From NCBI RefSeq assembly GCF_000317205.1, contig NZ_AJLK01000028.1, forward strand, positions 1 to 48,515: a stretch of DNA of 48,515 nt, given 5' to 3'. Below, piece after piece: positions 11,675 to 21,800 of this stretch. This DNA comes from Fischerella muscicola PCC 7414. GTDB lineage: Bacteria > Cyanobacteriota > Cyanobacteriia > Cyanobacteriales > Nostocaceae. The notes below the pieces were generated by a model. It saw only the letters and a program-made list of their open reading frames with translations. It ran no database searches and was not told the origin of the DNA. Both the position numbers and the translations under genes were made by a program. Within the stretch, counting starts at the first letter, position 1; each line of letters starts with the position of its first letter.

Positions 11675-13045
11675 ATGACTCCCCAAGCTCCTACTATTTT
11701 TTCACTACAGGCTCCCAAAGATGTTTCCCTAACAGATATTGAAGCGGAACTAAGTCAAATTTGGCAAAGTTACGGTATCGCCGGTGAGGATGGCACACTG
11801 CCGGCGGCGACACGGGCAGCCACATTTACTTTGGTGGTTTATGAACCAGAAGAAACTCAATATCTATTAGCAGTTTTGGGATTTTACAACGGCCCAATTG
11901 ATGGCATTCCTGGTCCGCAAACACAAGCAGCACTGCGGGAAGTACAGAAAAAGTATGGGTTGACAGACACTGGAACAGCTACAGAGGAAACCTTAACTTT
12001 GTTACGGGAAGAAGTTGCTAAACGTCACAAGGGTGGGGCGACAGAAAATGGTGCAACTGCATCCTATGGTTTAGATGCAAAAAGTCCTAGAATTGCTGAC
12101 GAGATTGCTCTACGTAACCCTTGTCGTATTATTACTCTCTTACCAGTGGTGGGAGAAGACGAAGGTGTGAAGGCACAAGTTTCTGCCTATTGCCCAATTC
12201 AAAAAGGTTCATCAAGTACTCTGGTTTGTTGCGAATACATAACTCTTACCGGAACCCCCGCCGCTTTAGAACGAATTGGTGGTATGGTGCCAGCATTAAC
12301 AATAGGGGGTTTACCTAAGTTTCTGTGGTGGAAAGCAACACCAGACCCGAATAATAGTCTCTTTAAGCGACTGGCGGCAGTGTGTGACAATGTGATTGTA
12401 GATTCTTGCAATTTCAACAAGCCAGAAACAGATTTGCTCAGCTTGCAAGCATTGGCAGAAAGTGGTATACCTTTGGCTGACTTAAACTGGCGTCGCCTCT
12501 CTGCATGGCAAGAATTGACAGCAGAAGCTTACGATCCACCACAGCGTCGTGCTGCTCTTGTAGAAATTGACAGAGTTAACATTGATTATGAAAAAGGCAA
12601 CTCTGCCCAAGCCTTACTATTCTTAGGTTGGTTAGCAAGTCGTTTAAATTGGCATCCGGTTTCCTATCAAGTAGAAAGCGGAGATTACGATATTATCCGC
12701 ATTAGTTTTACCGCTGATAACCAACGGCAAATAGAAGCCGAATTAGCAGGAGTCCCTGTTGCAGATGTGGGTGAAGTAGCAGGCGACTTGATCGCTTTAC
12801 GCTTAAGTTCTACCAATCCCCAGGCTAACTGCGGTACTTTGATCTGTACCGAAACTGGCGGTTGTATGCGGATGGAAACCCAAGGCGGCGCCCAATCAAC
12901 TGGGTTATTCCAGCAGGTAACTTCCCTCTCAGAACAAAAAGCAGAAGTACTGCTGAGTCAACAGGTGCAACGCTGGGGCCATGAAGCACTGTTTGAAGAA
13001 AGTCTAGCAGTGATAGCACAAATTCTCAAATTAGGGAAAGAGTAA
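11675..13045 (+). CDS. opcA: glucose-6-phosphate dehydrogenase assembly protein OpcA
   Basis: Allosteric activator/assembly factor of cyanobacterial glucose-6-phosphate dehydrogenase. Seen: 456 aa from ATG 11675 (MTPQAPTIFSLQAPKDV). Residues about 58-115 form a peptidoglycan-binding-like helical module (LLAVLGFYNGPIDGIPGPQTQAALREVQ). The OpcA core follows with KFLWWKATPDP and LADLNWRRLSAWQE. Near the C-terminus there are cysteines in NCGTLICTETGGCMRM, which could serve the thiol-based regulation reported for OpcA; that link is inference. The frame opens at TTG 11651 within the repeat, but the ATG is the natural start. It is last of the four-gene cluster. Confidence 0.94.
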   Translation: MTPQAPTIFSLQAPKDVSLTDIEAELSQIWQSYGIAGEDGTLPAATRAATFTLVVYEPEETQYLLAVLGFYNGPIDGIPGPQTQAALREVQKKYGLTDTGTATEETLTLLREEVAKRHKGGATENGATASYGLDAKSPRIADEIALRNPCRIITLLPVVGEDEGVKAQVSAYCPIQKGSSSTLVCCEYITLTGTPAALERIGGMVPALTIGGLPKFLWWKATPDPNNSLFKRLAAVCDNVIVDSCNFNKPETDLLSLQALAESGIPLADLNWRRLSAWQELTAEAYDPPQRRAALVEIDRVNIDYEKGNSAQALLFLGWLASRLNWHPVSYQVESGDYDIIRISFTADNQRQIEAELAGVPVADVGEVAGDLIALRLSSTNPQANCGTLICTETGGCMRMETQGGAQSTGLFQQVTSLSEQKAEVLLSQQVQRWGHEALFEESLAVIAQILKLGKE

Positions 13046-13116
13046 TAGGTAATGGGTAATGGGTAATAGGATAGAAAATCAGTTACCAATTACCAATTAG
13101 CAATTACCAGTTACCA
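13046..13116. repeat. STRR hairpin between opcA and the cobyrinate synthase gene
   Basis: GGTAATGGGTAATGGGTAAT is followed by CAATTACCAATTAGCAATTA and AGTTACCAATG. These are two complementary blocks, and the second runs into the ATG at 13117. Confidence 0.65.
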
Positions 13117-14532
13117 ATGCCATTAATTATTGCAGGAGAACGTAGCGGGGTGGGTAAGACAACAGTCACACTCACCCTGCTGGCGTCTTTGTGTCGGCGA
13201 TCGCAACAAGTACAATCTTTTAAGGTCGGGCCGGATTACATTGATCCCATGTTTCATCAGCATGTAACCGGACGTGCTTGTCGGAATTTAGACCCCATAC
13301 TAACTTCACCAAGCTACGTACAGCAGTGTTTTGCCCGTCACAGCCAAGGGGTGAAATATGCCTTAGTTGAGGGCGTGATGGGGTTGTTTGATGGAGTTTC
13401 GTCATTAGTCACTAGTCATTTGTCATTCGCAAATCACCAAGAACAAATGACTGATTATGCCAGCACTGCTCATATAGCAAGGCTATTGGATCTACCTGTA
13501 GTATTGGTGATTGATTGCAGTCGCTTGTCTGGTTCTGTTGCTGCGATCGCTCACGGTTATAGTTCCTTTGACCCCAGAATTAAAATAGCCGGGGTAATCT
13601 TAAATCGTGTGGGTAGCGATCGCCACTTGCAATTACTCAAGGATTCTCTCGCACCACTACAATTGCCGATTCTGGGTGTACTGCGTCGTCAGGATAACAT
13701 TACCATTCCTGACCGCCATCTCGGTTTAGTACCCACAGCCGAACTCCCTCAACTCAATGCTTTGATTGACCGACTTGCTGATTTGGGTGATCTTTGCTTT
13801 GACTGGGAGAGATTGTTACCTTTGTTACAAGTGTCTGGAGAAACCCTACCCCAACCCCTCCCCTTAGTAAGGGGAGGGATTGGGGTGAGAATTGCTGTGG
13901 CACGCGATCGCGCTTTTAATTTCTACTACCAAGACAATCTCGATTTGTTACAACAACTAGGTGCAGAGTTGGTTTTCTGGAGTCCATTAGAAGATGCTGG
14001 GCTACCAGAAGGAGTACAGGGTATGTATTTCGGTGGCGGGTTTCCAGAGGTATTTGCCCAACAACTTGCGGAAAATACTGTTGCTAAAGCTGCAATTAAG
14101 ACATCAATTCTGTCCGGAATGCCTACAATTGCCGAGTGTGGCGGGTTGATGTATTTATGTGAGCAAATTGTCGACTTTGCAGGTAAATCTTGGGCGATGG
14201 TGGGAGTTTTACCCACAACCGCAGTTATGAGTGGGCATTTAACTTTAGGATATCGTCGTGCTGTTGTTCTAGAAGATAGTTTCTTAGTAAGTGCAGGAAC
14301 AACAGTTTGTGGGCATGAGTTTCATCGTTCCTATTTAATGTCCAATTTTGAGCAGCCACTATTTCAAACTTATCGCTTTGATACTGAAGAATCTACAGGA
14401 TATGAAGGGTGGGGAACTAATTCACCATATCTCAATCTTCACGCCTCTTATATTCATATGCACTGGGGGGCGTGTACAGAAATTCCCGAGAGGTTTTTAA
14501 GACGCTGTTTGGAACTTCCGGTACACAGATAA
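13117..14532 (+). CDS. cbiA: cobyrinic acid a,c-diamide synthase
   Basis: ATP-dependent amidation of the a- and c-acetate side chains of cobyrinate, using glutamine, in cobalamin synthesis. Seen: 471 aa; Walker A GERSGVGKTT at residues 6-15; FKVGPDYIDPMFH; EGVMGLFDG; and a C-terminal type I glutaminase-like domain with GGFPEVFA, the catalytic Cys in AECGGLMYL and GHEFHRS. Two in-frame stretches look foreign. Residues 95-113 are encoded by a GTCATTAGTCACTAGTCATT-type STRR. Residues 243-257 (LPQPLPLVRGGIGV) are encoded by a C-rich/G-rich hairpin that occurs interspersed in cyanobacterial genomes. Both lie between conserved blocks, so the enzyme may still work. CobB (aerobic pathway, hydrogenobyrinate) is the same family; the choice of name is by family only. 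Confidence 0.92.
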   Translation: MPLIIAGERSGVGKTTVTLTLLASLCRRSQQVQSFKVGPDYIDPMFHQHVTGRACRNLDPILTSPSYVQQCFARHSQGVKYALVEGVMGLFDGVSSLVTSHLSFANHQEQMTDYASTAHIARLLDLPVVLVIDCSRLSGSVAAIAHGYSSFDPRIKIAGVILNRVGSDRHLQLLKDSLAPLQLPILGVLRRQDNITIPDRHLGLVPTAELPQLNALIDRLADLGDLCFDWERLLPLLQVSGETLPQPLPLVRGGIGVRIAVARDRAFNFYYQDNLDLLQQLGAELVFWSPLEDAGLPEGVQGMYFGGGFPEVFAQQLAENTVAKAAIKTSILSGMPTIAECGGLMYLCEQIVDFAGKSWAMVGVLPTTAVMSGHLTLGYRRAVVLEDSFLVSAGTTVCGHEFHRSYLMSNFEQPLFQTYRFDTEESTGYEGWGTNSPYLNLHASYIHMHWGACTEIPERFLRRCLELPVHR

Positions 14533-14538
14533 ACAAAA

Positions 14539-14580
14539 ATGCACACTGATAATCTATCTGTGTTAATCGGTGTGCATCTG
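14539..14580. repeat. interspersed palindromic repeat (copy 1)
   Basis: GCACACTGATAATCTATC...GGTGTGC forms an imperfect hairpin. A second copy, differing at only a few positions, lies at 45068-45108. It sits between two convergent genes and may act as a bidirectional terminator. Confidence 0.6.
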
Positions 14581-14632
14581 TGTTCGTTAATCAAAAACAA
14601 CTGGAAATTGCCAAAAACCTTATGTTGCCTGT

Positions 14633-17491
14633 TCAATTAACATTAGACGTAACTCTTGTATTTTCCCCCAGTAACCTCTTCAACTTTTTAGCTGTAAACG
14701 GATTTCTACCAGTGCGTAAATCTTTGATCCAACGTCGTACTTTTGATTTTCCTGTTTTACTATCGGTTGCGGCAATGTATGCTTCAAAGTCTTCGATCGC
14801 TCCTTGCTTGTTGCCAGTTAATGTTCTAGCAACACCACGCACAACTCGAATCTTTTGATTATTATTAGCAAGTTTTACAGCCTTTTCACAGGCTGGCATG
14901 ACATCTGCTGCTTGTTTTTTCAGGCTACCTTGTAAGCAAAGTTCTCTCCACGCATCAGCAGAAATTTCTACTTTTGGATCTAGATTTTGGGCATTGGTAT
15001 AAGCTATCACTGCTTGCTTAATCTTACCCTGTTTCATAAATTTGTTTCCTTCATACATTAAAACTGGAGCTACCAACCGCCCAATTTGAGTATCCAGTTT
15101 CAATGCTTCTTGGAACTTAGCCACTGCGCCTTCCAATTCACGCGTTTGTAAGCGTTGTTGTCCTTCCACAAGCAAGCGTTCAGCTTTACCTTTGTTAACA
15201 AACTCTTGTGCTTTTGCCTTGGAGTCAAACTTTAAGTCAGCATTCCACTGCTGCGCTTTATGGAAGTTGGTAACAGCATTCTCAAAGTCGCCTTCTCTGG
15301 CTAACTTTTCACCTTGCATCAGATAGATTTCACTCAGTTCAACATTTTGATGTCGGATTCCCTTAAAACCTACAACTCCTATAACAGCCAACACAAATCC
15401 TGTTGCCAATGAACCAACAAGTATGTGTTTGAAAAAACCATTGAATACGGTTTCAGTAGATTTTTTTAACTCTGTTGTTCTTTGTAGTTGAGTGATTAGC
15501 TGTGTTAACTTCGGTTGTTGTTGCTGACGAATATAGGCAACTAAATGATCGTGGGCTAGTTGATAGCGATCAGCAGGGTTTTCTCGCAATAAGACTACGA
15601 TGCCGGATTTTATTAATATCTGCAAGACTAAATCAAGTGAGAATTGCTGTCTTTCTCCACCTGTGATGAAGTGTTGCTGTAAATCCCGTTCTAATTCTGC
15701 ACAAGTTTTGAGGGGACAATTACCTTCTGCATCTGTGAGGAAATATAGTACAAGTTCTGCTACTTTTTGATTTTCTCTGCCGCAGTCTTCTATGACTTCC
15801 TTTAAATAATGCTGAATCAGTTTTTCTTTTGCCTTTTCACCATACTGGTGATATTCAGCCAAAGTTTTAATATTCTCTGTTTGTAATTGCGCGCCGACTA
15901 TCTGCAAATCTATTGGGCGCACCTCACCCAGTTTTCCTGCTAAGTCTTGTACTAATTGTTCTATCAATGCAGGCTCAAGTTGAAAACGAGTACCTGCGGT
16001 TAAACTTTCCGTCAGAGTTTTTGCATCAGCAGGTGTGAGGTTCCCCAATTTATAAAGAATATTTTTACTCAAAATATCATTGTTAATGATCTCCATGCAG
16101 GGTAAATCATTATACGTCAGTAAATGATGTAAGTAATTTTCCCGCAGCGACAGAATTACTTTTACGGACGAAATATTTAGGCATTCTCCCAGAAACTCAA
16201 AAAATTGTTGCCTTTCCTCTGGCTGTGTGTGAATCAGAAAAAATTCTTCAAATTGATCAAAAATCACCACTGTACGCAGATTGTGCTGGTGATTATAGTG
16301 TAGTTGCTCTAGTAGGAAGTGGAATTTTGGCAGAGTGGGGAAGGAAGAGAAGGGGAAAGTTTGAGGTTCTGGAATAATTTCTAGTTCTGAGGTTAAAGTT
16401 TCAAATTCAGAAGTCAAAATTTCGAGTTCAGAAGTCAAAGTTGCAAGTTCTAAAGCTAAAGTGTCAACCTCTAAAGTCGAAGTGTTGAGTTTTGAGGTGG
16501 AAGTTTCAAGTTCTAGGGCCGAGATTTCAAATTCTAAAGTAGAAGTTTCGAGTTCTGAACTCAAATTGTTATTTTTTCTATTGTCTGTATTTTCCGTATC
16601 TGTAAATTCTTGAGTGTGTGTGTCTTCTTTTATTTCTAATTCTCCTACTTTCTGTTCTAAGTGCTGTGCCAACTCTTCTATCCAATGATCATAAACTTGT
16701 ATCGACACAACTAAGTTATCTTGAGTAGCGATCGCTTTCTTTTTCAAAGCCGGGATTAATCCTGCATTTAATAGCGAACTTTTACCAACTCCAGATTTTC
16801 CGTAAATAATTATTAATTTGTAGTCTTCGCAACCAATGCGCTCAAGTAACTGTTCCACATCCTTTTGGCGACTAGAGGCAGTAATTTCTGGTGCTATATT
16901 TTCTTTTTGGGATGGGATAAGTTGTGTGCCTATTGTGATAAACTTTGCTTGCCGTGTAGCTTCTAAGCTACCTGCACCAATAAACGCCCGCAAGCCATAT
17001 TTTTGTTCAAAGGAACGTTGTTCCAGTTTGATAGAAAAGGCTTCCAGATATTGTTTTTGCTGTTTATATAATCTCTGTAAACTATTTAAAATACTAATGT
17101 AAAGATATGGATTATTGTCAGCAATACCAATTTGTTTAGCAGCTTCTAAATTGCTGATAGCTGCTAGGATTTCGTTTAATTGCTCTTGGGCTTGTGCCAG
17201 AATCAATAGACAAGAACTTTTCAGAAATAAGTAACCCGTCAGTTCAGAAGGAGTAGGGAGAGAGTTTTGCTGCCAATGTTCTTTGTTCTGGTGGGTAGAT
17301 AAAAATTCTAATGCTGTTTGAGCTTGGTTTTTGGCTTCATGCCAATTGTTTTTTGCCAAGGCTACTTCTGCCGAAAGGTGATGATCTTGGGCTAGTTTCA
17401 GGAAGTTTTTTTCTGGGGATAAAGTTTTATGATTTGTCTTATTTTCTACCTCAGGTAAGTATTGCATATTTTGTGAATGCACCTTGTTCAT
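14633..17491 (-). CDS. STAND-type P-loop NTPase with TPR repeats and a transmembrane segment
   Basis: Probably a signal-transduction or defence-type NTPase; the exact role is unknown. Seen: 952 aa; N-terminal TPR-like helices (residues 30-200); Walker A GKSGVGKS near residue 230; Walker B VVIFDQFEEFF near 410; and a winged-helix-like segment with DRYQLAHDHLVAYI, typical of the nSTAND1 class. A single membrane helix (about 690-710, GSLATGFVLAVIGVVGF) and C-terminal TPRs follow. Residues about 309-371, between Walker A and B, are a heptad-like run (L-E-x-x-T-S-E) of about nine units encoded by 21-base DNA repeats, probably an expanded insert. The gene is minus-strand, alone, and convergent with the cobyrinate synthase gene. 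Confidence 0.85.
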   Translation of the reverse strand: MNKVHSQNMQYLPEVENKTNHKTLSPEKNFLKLAQDHHLSAEVALAKNNWHEAKNQAQTALEFLSTHQNKEHWQQNSLPTPSELTGYLFLKSSCLLILAQAQEQLNEILAAISNLEAAKQIGIADNNPYLYISILNSLQRLYKQQKQYLEAFSIKLEQRSFEQKYGLRAFIGAGSLEATRQAKFITIGTQLIPSQKENIAPEITASSRQKDVEQLLERIGCEDYKLIIIYGKSGVGKSSLLNAGLIPALKKKAIATQDNLVVSIQVYDHWIEELAQHLEQKVGELEIKEDTHTQEFTDTENTDNRKNNNLSSELETSTLEFEISALELETSTSKLNTSTLEVDTLALELATLTSELEILTSEFETLTSELEIIPEPQTFPFSSFPTLPKFHFLLEQLHYNHQHNLRTVVIFDQFEEFFLIHTQPEERQQFFEFLGECLNISSVKVILSLRENYLHHLLTYNDLPCMEIINNDILSKNILYKLGNLTPADAKTLTESLTAGTRFQLEPALIEQLVQDLAGKLGEVRPIDLQIVGAQLQTENIKTLAEYHQYGEKAKEKLIQHYLKEVIEDCGRENQKVAELVLYFLTDAEGNCPLKTCAELERDLQQHFITGGERQQFSLDLVLQILIKSGIVVLLRENPADRYQLAHDHLVAYIRQQQQPKLTQLITQLQRTTELKKSTETVFNGFFKHILVGSLATGFVLAVIGVVGFKGIRHQNVELSEIYLMQGEKLAREGDFENAVTNFHKAQQWNADLKFDSKAKAQEFVNKGKAERLLVEGQQRLQTRELEGAVAKFQEALKLDTQIGRLVAPVLMYEGNKFMKQGKIKQAVIAYTNAQNLDPKVEISADAWRELCLQGSLKKQAADVMPACEKAVKLANNNQKIRVVRGVARTLTGNKQGAIEDFEAYIAATDSKTGKSKVRRWIKDLRTGRNPFTAKKLKRLLGENTRVTSNVN

Positions 17492-17624
17492 TGCAAATAA
17501 GTTAATTTATTATCTCATTTTAGTATTAGTTAAAAAAGCAGTTAATTTTTGGAGAAAATAAGTTTGACCTTTTGCGATCGCTAATCCAGCTTTGGGTGTT
17601 GCACAATATGGGGATGAAGTAATG

Positions 17625-17682
17625 TAGACGCGGAGCGGCTTGCCGCAGGCTACCGCAAAGACGCCAAGAACGCCAAGAGAGT
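17625..17682. repeat. interspersed repeat (TAGACGCGGAGCGGCTTGCC type)
   Basis: A GTAGACGCGGAGCGGCTTGC / GCAGGCTACCGC block is followed by AAAGACGCCAAGAACGCCAAG-type sequence (two adjacent parts). Such blocks are dispersed in Nostocales genomes. It lies in the gap between the STAND gene and the cyclic-nucleotide-binding gene. Confidence 0.6.
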
Positions 17683-17709
17683 ATTTTTTGGTAGGGAGAG
17701 AAAAGAAAA

Positions 17710-18138
17710 TCATGTTGCATTCATTTTGTCGTTGAGTTCTCGAATTCGCCGGGAGAGAATACCAATAATATTGACGGCAATTTCAGGAGTTTCGTCAATT
17801 GCTTCGTAAAGCTGTTCTTGGGTTAATTCTAAGCATTCACAAGCTTCTAATGTTGTGGCAGAAGCAGAACGTGGTTGAGCATCAAATACTGCCATTTCAC
17901 CAAAGGATTCGCCTTTAGGAAAAATAGCTAGTTGTTGTTTACCTATATGAACTTTAACTTTACCGGAGACGACAATATAAAGCGATCGCCCTTCGTCTCC
18001 TTCGTTAAAAATGGTGTAATTTCCTGGAAAGGACAATTCATCCATAACAGAAGCCAACCGGACAATAAAATCATCGCGTAGTTCTTTAAAAATGGGTACT
18101 CTGCGGACAAATAATAAACGTTCAACGGTAGTTAGCAT
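17710..18138 (-). CDS. cyclic nucleotide-binding domain protein
   Basis: Single CNB domain, likely a cAMP/cGMP- or structure-only sensor. Seen: 142 aa from ATG 18138 (MLTTVERLLFVRRVPIF); the beta-roll PGNYTIFNEGDEGRSLYIVVSGKV; and the phosphate-binding cassette GESFGEMAVFDAQPRSASATT with the R that contacts cyclic nucleotide phosphate. The C-helix ends in LSRRIRELNDKM. No DNA-binding HTH is present, unlike CRP. The frame is open upstream to 18213, but that part is repeat DNA. In the same direction upstream lie the S23-like gene and the translocase/HEAT gene. Pairing of a CNB protein with such a transporter-like protein suggests a shared pathway (inference). Confidence 0.9.
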   Translation of the reverse strand: MLTTVERLLFVRRVPIFKELRDDFIVRLASVMDELSFPGNYTIFNEGDEGRSLYIVVSGKVKVHIGKQQLAIFPKGESFGEMAVFDAQPRSASATTLEACECLELTQEQLYEAIDETPEIAVNIIGILSRRIRELNDKMNAT

Positions 18139-18167
18139 AATTATTGTTTGTTGGTGGTTGGTGGTTG

Positions 18168-18300
18168 GTGGTGAGTCAGCGCGCCCCAAGGGGGGTCCCT
18201 CCCCCAACCCCAAAGGGGGCCCCTAGCCCCCAATCCCCACTCCCTGTCGGTCGTGGGGGCCCCGAGTCCCCCATGAGCGACTGACGAACCCGAAGGGTTG
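18168..18300. repeat. GC-rich interspersed repeat block
   Basis: Dense G/C runs (CCCCAAGGGGGGTCCC, CCCCAAAGGGGGCCCC) plus CATGAGCGACTGACGAACCC form several self-complementary segments. It is unlike the AT-rich surroundings and typical of dispersed cyanobacterial repeats. Confidence 0.6.
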
Positions 18301-18324
18301 GTGGTTGGTTGTGATGAATAACTA

Positions 18325-18705
18325 TTATTTGTGTTGTTTTTTGATAGTTTTATCAAGATATCTTAAGTAAGCATTTAATTTTGGTGATAATTCATTAATA
18401 ATTGCTTCTAGATTATCTAATTGTTCATTCAGCAATAATTTACGGGCATCTGCTCGTTTTAGCCAATATCTTGTTTCATACAAAGAGCCTCTAGCAATTT
18501 TTATAAATCTGAGATTCTCCTGTAAGTTATATCGACCGTTACCTTCTGCGATATTTGCACCTATACTATCAACAGCACGAGTAAATTGTTTTCCAATCGT
18601 ATCTTTTTCAAAATAATTCCAATTTATAACAATATCCCAAATGATGTCTGCCAGCTTCTCAGCTAATTGAAAAATCTGCAAATCCTCAAAGTTCGCTTTA
18701 TTCAT
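18325..18705 (-). CDS. four-helix bundle protein (S23/23S rRNA IVP family)
   Basis: Small helical protein of the family first seen as intervening-sequence-encoded proteins of 23S rRNA; function unclear. Seen: 126 aa from ATG 18705; the family hallmarks FEDLQIFQLAEKLADIIW, GKQFTRAVDSIGANIAEGNGR, FIKIARGSLYETRYWLKRA and a basic C-terminus. GGAGGAG lies six bases before the ATG. The open frame extends upstream through the heptamer repeat (VVGCWLL translation), which is not coding. It sits between the CNB gene and the translocase/HEAT gene and is bounded by repeats on both sides, so it may be a later arrival. Confidence 0.9.
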   Translation of the reverse strand: MNKANFEDLQIFQLAEKLADIIWDIVINWNYFEKDTIGKQFTRAVDSIGANIAEGNGRYNLQENLRFIKIARGSLYETRYWLKRADARKLLLNEQLDNLEAIINELSPKLNAYLRYLDKTIKKQHK

Positions 18706-18717
18706 CTTTTTCTCCTC

Positions 18718-18842
18718 CAAACAACCAACAACCAACAACCAACAATCAACAATCAACAACCAACAACCAACAACCAACAACCAACAACCAACAATCAACA
18801 ATCAACAACCAACAACCAACAATCAACAATCAACAACCAACT
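18718..18842. repeat. heptamer STRR array (CAACAAC/CCAACAA)
   Basis: About seventeen tandem heptamers of the CCAACAA / TCAACAA type. Its distal part overlaps the last codons and the stop of the translocase/HEAT gene (stop at 18823). Confidence 0.9.
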
Positions 18843-21800
18843 TCATCAACTCTTTGACTTGATTAGCTACAAGCGGATGTGGATCTTTTTGTAGTTGGGG
18901 CAAAATTTTGATTAGGATGCGGGGTGATACTACACTTAAATAGGCGATCGCTGCTTCTCTAACAAAACCTGTGGGATGGCTCAAGCTTTCTAAAACTTGT
19001 TCTGTGGTGAGACGGATGCGGGCAACTTGAGCAAAATGGAAACAACAAGCCAAGCACCAGTCAGAAAGTAAATGTTTATGTACTAATAAACTACGAATAC
19101 GTTCGTTGACTTCCATTTGTTGGTATTCTGCCATCTCTGCTGCTATCAGATATTGCAGTTTTTCTGCTGGCGATCGCTTATCCAAAATATTCAGCAGCAA
19201 GGATTTATTCTGCAAATTGATAGTATGCTCTAAAATTTCTAATCCCCGTGCTAAATTTACCACCGATGCTGAACGTAAATTAAAAGCTGCCGCTTGGATT
19301 TTTTCGATGGGATATAGTAGCTGGAGTAGCAATAATAATCTTTCTTTAATATCACTTTCTAATTCTAATATGGCACGCTTTAGCAGAGATATGACAGCAA
19401 TAATTCTGATACCAGAATGATAAGTATCTATAGTTTCTTGGGTTTTTAAATCTATATATTGGTTATAGATTTCCAATTGATTCCCAAAGTCTATGTAAGC
19501 AGCATAAAGTTCCCCAATAAAATATAGTTCTTGCTCAATTAATGTCTTGACTTTGGTTTCATAAAATTGTTCTACTGAACCAAGGATTCCCTCTTTTTGT
19601 AACCTTTTGAGTAAAGCACGGAGAATATGATCTCTGCTATTACCCCGTGAGGTTTCTAAAAACTTCCATAAAGTATCTATCGCTTCTAAGCTGGGGATTT
19701 GACTAATAGTACGCCAAGCGTAAATTCGCACTATTTCTGGCTTATAGATATTAGTAGCTAACTCAACCAACATTGGTAGAGCTTCATTTTCCAGTTTTAC
19801 CAAAGCCTGCATTGCTGCATTGCGGGTTGATTTGTAATAAAGTCCTCCCAATAAGGCTGGATAGTACTCCTCTAAATGAGTTGCGGCGATCATGTCTATT
19901 ACAGCAAAACGCACTCGTAGGGATTCATCTTGCAATAAATTGGGAATATAAATTCGCAGCGCCTGCAAATGAACTGCTTCACTCAAGGCTTTGACTGCAT
20001 TCACCCGTTCTTTTTCTTGGTGATGAGTCAGCATCCGTCGTAAAGTCTTGGTAGCGGCTAATTTTTGCATGGGTGTTCCCTCACGCAGTAATAGGGCAGC
20101 AGCTGTAGCACGGATGATAGAGTGTTCTTCTGTAAGATACTTTTCTAATTGGTTGACATTTGGATTTGACTCAGCCAACCAAACGTAGCGTAGGGAAAGA
20201 GCAAATACTTCGGGAGTAACACTATTTTGGGGTAGTTCCAGTAAAGTACGAATTTCTGGCAAATAAGCAGGGTTTACACCTGCTGCAAGCATGACTTCCA
20301 AACTGGGTTTCTGCAAGCTAGGAGGTAACTTGACTAGTAGAGGAGCTAAGACTTCACCTACACCTTGGGGATCAATTTGAGATAAAAGTTCAATACAAGA
20401 GCGTTTATCTGTCTCAGTGCCTTTTTCTCCCAAGGTTTTAACGACTGCTTGCTTGAATGCGCGTAAGTCTGCATTTGTAGCACTAAGTTGTCCTTGTCCT
20501 GCACTTAAAACTAACAGGTTAATGTAACGCGATCGCAAAAACCAAATCACTACCAAGCAGCACAAAGCTACAAGTACGGTTTCTAAAACCAAAATTGAAG
20601 CGTGTATAGGTAGCAGTTTTCTACCTAACCAGAGGGTAAATAAAATTACAAAACCTGCTGTTCCCGCACCGAAGGTATCAGCAACGCCTCCCGCTAATGA
20701 TTGAACATGGCTACGAATTTTATCTGGGATTGGTTGGAAAAGTAGAGGCCCACTACTGACAACAAAGGTGTAACGTAGAAGTTCGTCTAGGAATTTCAGA
20801 ATTACTAGACCCCATAAAAGATTATAGGAATTGCCCCAGGGCAATAAACCTAACAAGGGTATAGTTAAAGGCATTAACAAACCTACGGTGACTGGTAAAG
20901 TTGCAGCAGTGTAAAATACTCCAAAGCGCTCAAGGGCACGACTGGAAATAAATAACTGCATTCCCAACTCACATAATCCCGTAATCCCACCTAATAAACC
21001 CAAAAAGCTAGCAATATCTTTACCCTGAAAATTTGAATTCAACTGAGTAAGATATTGAAAATCAATCAATACTCCCATTGCTTGCAAAAGAGCGAAAAAT
21101 GCAAACAGCAACCAGGCGTAACGCTTTATCGGTCCGAACAGGCGGCGTTTTTGAGAGTATTGTGTTGCTTCTATTTCGATTTGGGGAGTATCAGGAAAAG
21201 CCTGGGGATAATTTTTACTGAGATAAAAAAGAATAAAGGCCCCTAAGCCGATGAATACACCAGCTATGGGCATAATTACGTTATCTAGTCCTACAAATAG
21301 CAATAGAAATGGCAAACTAAAGCCACTGATGACATCAGCTACTAAAATACCGCTGCTGATCAGGGGAAAGGCGCGTTTAATTTCCCGAATGTTAAATAGT
21401 TGGTTAGCTGCAATCGAGGTGTTGAGGTCGTTGATGACGTAGAATGCGTCCACCCATAACCGCAGGAGAAATATGATACAGACTGAAAGATAGGAAACGT
21501 GTAAACCGATACGAAATAGTACTAGTGGTAAGAACATGCAAGGGGCGATCGCTATAATTACCCGCCGCAAAGGAAAAATCTTTTGCAACCAGGAATACAA
21601 GATGACTAAAACTGCACCCATAATGGCGCTAGCGATATAAATCCAAGGTAAGGATTTAGCCCCGTACTGATCCAGAAACAGTGCTACTGTAGAGTCTTCT
21701 GACCACCGTAATCCTATTGATGTACTGGTATAAAAAGCGAACATCAACCAAGTGCGATCGCCTTCCTCTGGTCGGAGATTTACCCACTTAAGTAATTGTG

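Noticed and set aside
18141-18356. 71-aa frame rich in Gly/Thr/Pro
   Set aside because: It is a translation of the GC-rich repeat block.
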